From: Micrococcales bacterium
GTDB taxonomy: Bacteria > Actinomycetota > Actinomycetes > Actinomycetales > Microbacteriaceae
Assembly (NCBI GenBank): GCA_947448975.1
Contig: CANFPR010000040.1
Coordinates: 1-7,498, forward strand
DNA: 7,498 nt
Direction: 5' to 3'
Shown here: piece after piece, positions 6,094 through 7,498 of the stretch
Layout: each line of letters begins with the position of its first letter
Position numbering within the stretch: position 1 is the stretch's first letter
The notes under the pieces: generated by a model
Told to the model about the DNA's origin: nothing
The model's input: the letters and a program-made list of their open reading frames with translations, nothing else
The model's database searches: none
Made by a program: the position numbers and the translations under genes

Positions 6094-6121
6094 TCTCCAC
6101 AATCGCCTAGTATTGTGGAGA
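6094..6121. repeat. 10-bp inverted repeat of weak DnaA boxes around a likely dnaA -10 element
   Basis: TCTCCACAAT (6094-6103) and ATTGTGGAGA (6112-6121) are perfect 10-bp arms separated by 8 bases. The right arm read on the minus strand gives TTCTCCACA (6122-6114), one mismatch from the DnaA box. The left arm gives CTCTCCACA (6093-6101), two mismatches. TAGTAT at 6108-6113, which starts in the spacer and runs into the right arm, fits a TANNNT -10. Transcription would begin near 6120, about 27 bases before the dnaA ATG. No good -35 is visible, but the perfect DnaA box covers that area. Confidence 0.55.
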
Positions 6122-6146
6122 ACTCGGGTAAATAAAAGGGAAACAG

Positions 6147-7498
6147 ATGTCAGACACCAGCGTAGAAGCCAATCTTTGGCAAAGCGCGCTGGCGCACCTG
6201 GAGAAAGACCAGCGAGTTGCCGCCTCAATGATGGGCTTCGCTCAGCTGGCAGTGGTCAAAGGCGTAATCGGCAGCACCCTCTACCTTGAGGTTCCAAACG
6301 ACCTAACTCGCTCCATGTTTGAACAGCGCATGAAAGACATGGTCAACGACGCAATCACATCGGTCGCAGAGCAGTCTGACGCCGCATTCGTAAACTCATT
6401 CGCCATCGTGGTGAACTCGAGCATCGGTAACAGCTACACCCCAACGGTTGCAGCAACCTCAGCCGCGGCCAACACCGAAGACGAGATCGGTTCGTCGCTG
6501 CCGGCCATCCAGGCAGACTCAGGCTTCGCACCATCGAAGAACACGTCAAGCTTCGAATCTAAGCTCAACCACAAGTACACCTTCGAGAACTTCGTTATGG
6601 GTTCAACCAACATCTTCGCCCGTGCTGCTGCCTTCGCGGTTGCCGAGAGCCCGGCCAAGGCCTACAACCCGCTTTTCATCTACGGAAACTCCGGCCTAGG
6701 CAAAACCCACTTGCTTCACGCCATCGGTCACTACGCGCTGAGTCTGTATCCCCGTTTCAAGGTTCGCTACGTTTCGAGCGAAGAGTTCACCAACGACTTC
6801 ATCAACGCCATTCAGAACAACCGATCGGCAGCATTCCTAAGTGAATACCGCGACATCGACGTGCTTCTGATCGATGACATCCAGTTTCTATCTGGTAAAG
6901 ACCAGACCCAAGAGGCTTTCTTTCACACCTTCAACGCCCTGCACGACGCCAACAAACAGGTGGTAATCACCTCGGATGTCGCGCCAAAAGACCTCATCGG
7001 ATTCGAAGACCGCATGCTTTCGCGTTTCGAATGGGGTTTGCGCGTAGACATCCAGGCTCCAGAGCTCGAAACCCGCATCGCAATTCTTCGCAAGAAGGCT
7101 GAACTTGAGAAGATCAAGGTTCCAGACGAGTGCCTTGAGTTCATTGCTGAGCGCGTTCAGTCGAACGTGCGCGAGCTTGAGGGCACGCTCATCCGTGTTA
7201 TTGCCTACGCGAACCTAAGCCGCAAGCAGGTTGACCTCGCGCTAACCCAGACAGTGCTCAAGGATGTCGCGCCGGCAACCCAAGACACCGTGATTGCGCC
7301 AATCGAAATCATCAACGCAGTGAGCACTTACTACAAGATCACTCCCGATGAGATTTACGGCAACTCACGCACCGCCGCCATTGCCATGGCCCGCCAGATT
7401 GCCATGTACATTTGCCGCGAGCTCACGAACCTTTCGCTGCCAAAGATTGGCCAGCTGTTTGGTAACCGCGACCACACAACCGTGATGTACGCCAACCG
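6147..7498 (+). CDS. dnaA: Chromosomal replication initiator protein DnaA (3' end outside window)
   Basis: 450 complete codons are present; the frame is open at the window edge and only the last residues are missing. The ATG at 6147 has AAGGG at 6136-6140 with a 6-base spacer, and an in-frame TAA at 6129-6131 closes it upstream. DnaA binds DnaA boxes, forms an ATP-dependent filament, melts the origin and recruits the helicase. Domain I spans about 1-90. Domain II is a short disordered linker (about 91-138), shorter than the long linker of Streptomyces. The AAA+ domain III has Walker A G-N-S-G-L-G-K-T (180-187), Walker B L-L-I-D-D (240-244), sensor 1 V-V-I-T-S-D (272-277), the arginine finger R293 in L-S-R-F-E-W-G, and sensor 2 V-R-E-L-E-G (341-346). 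Domain IV ends in the DNA-binding signature G-N-R-D-H-T-T-V (439-446). It is divergent from rpmH and probably autoregulated through the boxes at 6061-6122. Confidence 0.98.
   Translation, partial: MSDTSVEANLWQSALAHLEKDQRVAASMMGFAQLAVVKGVIGSTLYLEVPNDLTRSMFEQRMKDMVNDAITSVAEQSDAAFVNSFAIVVNSSIGNSYTPTVAATSAAANTEDEIGSSLPAIQADSGFAPSKNTSSFESKLNHKYTFENFVMGSTNIFARAAAFAVAESPAKAYNPLFIYGNSGLGKTHLLHAIGHYALSLYPRFKVRYVSSEEFTNDFINAIQNNRSAAFLSEYRDIDVLLIDDIQFLSGKDQTQEAFFHTFNALHDANKQVVITSDVAPKDLIGFEDRMLSRFEWGLRVDIQAPELETRIAILRKKAELEKIKVPDECLEFIAERVQSNVRELEGTLIRVIAYANLSRKQVDLALTQTVLKDVAPATQDTVIAPIEIINAVSTYYKITPDEIYGNSRTAAIAMARQIAMYICRELTNLSLPKIGQLFGNRDHTTVMYAN

Larger units (their letters stand above)
5710..6146. 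other. rpmH-dnaA divergent intergenic region (possible origin component)
   Basis: This is 437 bases without a gene. It holds the rpmH leader and promoter and an AT-rich stretch at about 5836-5876. An exact tandem CAATTTG repeat lies at 5994-6007, a second AT-rich run at about 6023-6047 and the DnaA-box cluster at 6061-6122. GTCGG or CCGAC occurs five times (5751, 5760, 5891, 5919, 5988), forming one small hairpin (5751-5764) and one wider inverted repeat (GTCGGC/GCCGAC at 5891-5896 and 5918-5923). Only one box is perfect. In Streptomyces and Mycobacterium the working oriC lies between dnaA and dnaN, which would be outside this window. I therefore call this a dnaA control region that may contribute to the origin, not a proven oriC. 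Confidence 0.6.

Noticed and set aside
5734..6289. Several frames in the rpmH-dnaA gap on both strands, some running into dnaA
   Set aside because: They cross the promoter and DnaA-box region, overlap dnaA in another frame, and their translations look like random Arg/Thr/Ser-rich sequence.
6355..7144. Minus-strand frames opposite dnaA
   Set aside because: Shadows of a clearly coding dnaA with all its conserved motifs.
1..7498. Mobile element, CRISPR array, tRNA/rRNA or novel defence-type system
   Set aside because: No long direct or inverted repeats, transposase or phage motifs, regularly spaced repeats or tRNA-like structures were seen; all long frames belong to the conserved origin cluster.

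Overview
The window is a conserved chromosomal replication-origin neighbourhood of an actinobacterium. From the minus-strand end towards the plus-strand gene, the order is parB, parA, rsmG, jag/khpB, yidC, yidD, rnpA, rpmH, a 437-base regulatory gap, then dnaA running out of the window in the opposite direction. Several traits point to Actinobacteria: this gene order, a Jag protein without the N-terminal Jag_N domain, rsmG next to parAB, and a parS-encoded V-S-R-E-T reading frame just ahead of parA. Moderate G+C with this layout suggests a lower-GC Microbacteriaceae, such as the freshwater Luna/Rhodoluna type. That placement is inference and no marker here fixes the genus.

Layout. Positions 1-98 hold the first 32 codons of a minus-strand membrane protein, most likely the Na+/H+ antiporter NhaA. 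Positions 99-269 are non-coding with three short hairpins. Positions 270-3060 carry rsmG-parA-parB on the minus strand, with two perfect 14-bp parS palindromes, one just upstream of rsmG and one at the parA start. A clear Rho-independent terminator at 3125-3157 ends the next minus-strand unit, rpmH-rnpA-yidD-yidC-jag (3173-5709). The gap 5710-6146 is shared by the divergent rpmH and dnaA genes. It holds AT-rich DNA, a plausible rpmH promoter and a cluster of DnaA boxes against dnaA. dnaA starts at 6147 and lacks only its C-terminal end.

How the genes work together. DnaA melts the origin. ParA and ParB, with the parS sites, move and organise the newly copied origins. RpmH and RnpA supply ribosomal protein L34 and the RNase P protein. 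YidD, YidC and Jag/KhpB serve membrane-protein insertion and RNA-linked control of envelope growth. RsmG methylates 16S rRNA.

I found no mobile element, CRISPR array, tRNA, rRNA or new gene system. The most interesting points are regulatory: parS overlapping the possible parA start codon, a 70-codon frame ahead of parA that may be a displaced ParA N-terminus, and a helically phased DnaA-box cluster whose inverted pair brackets a likely dnaA -10 element.
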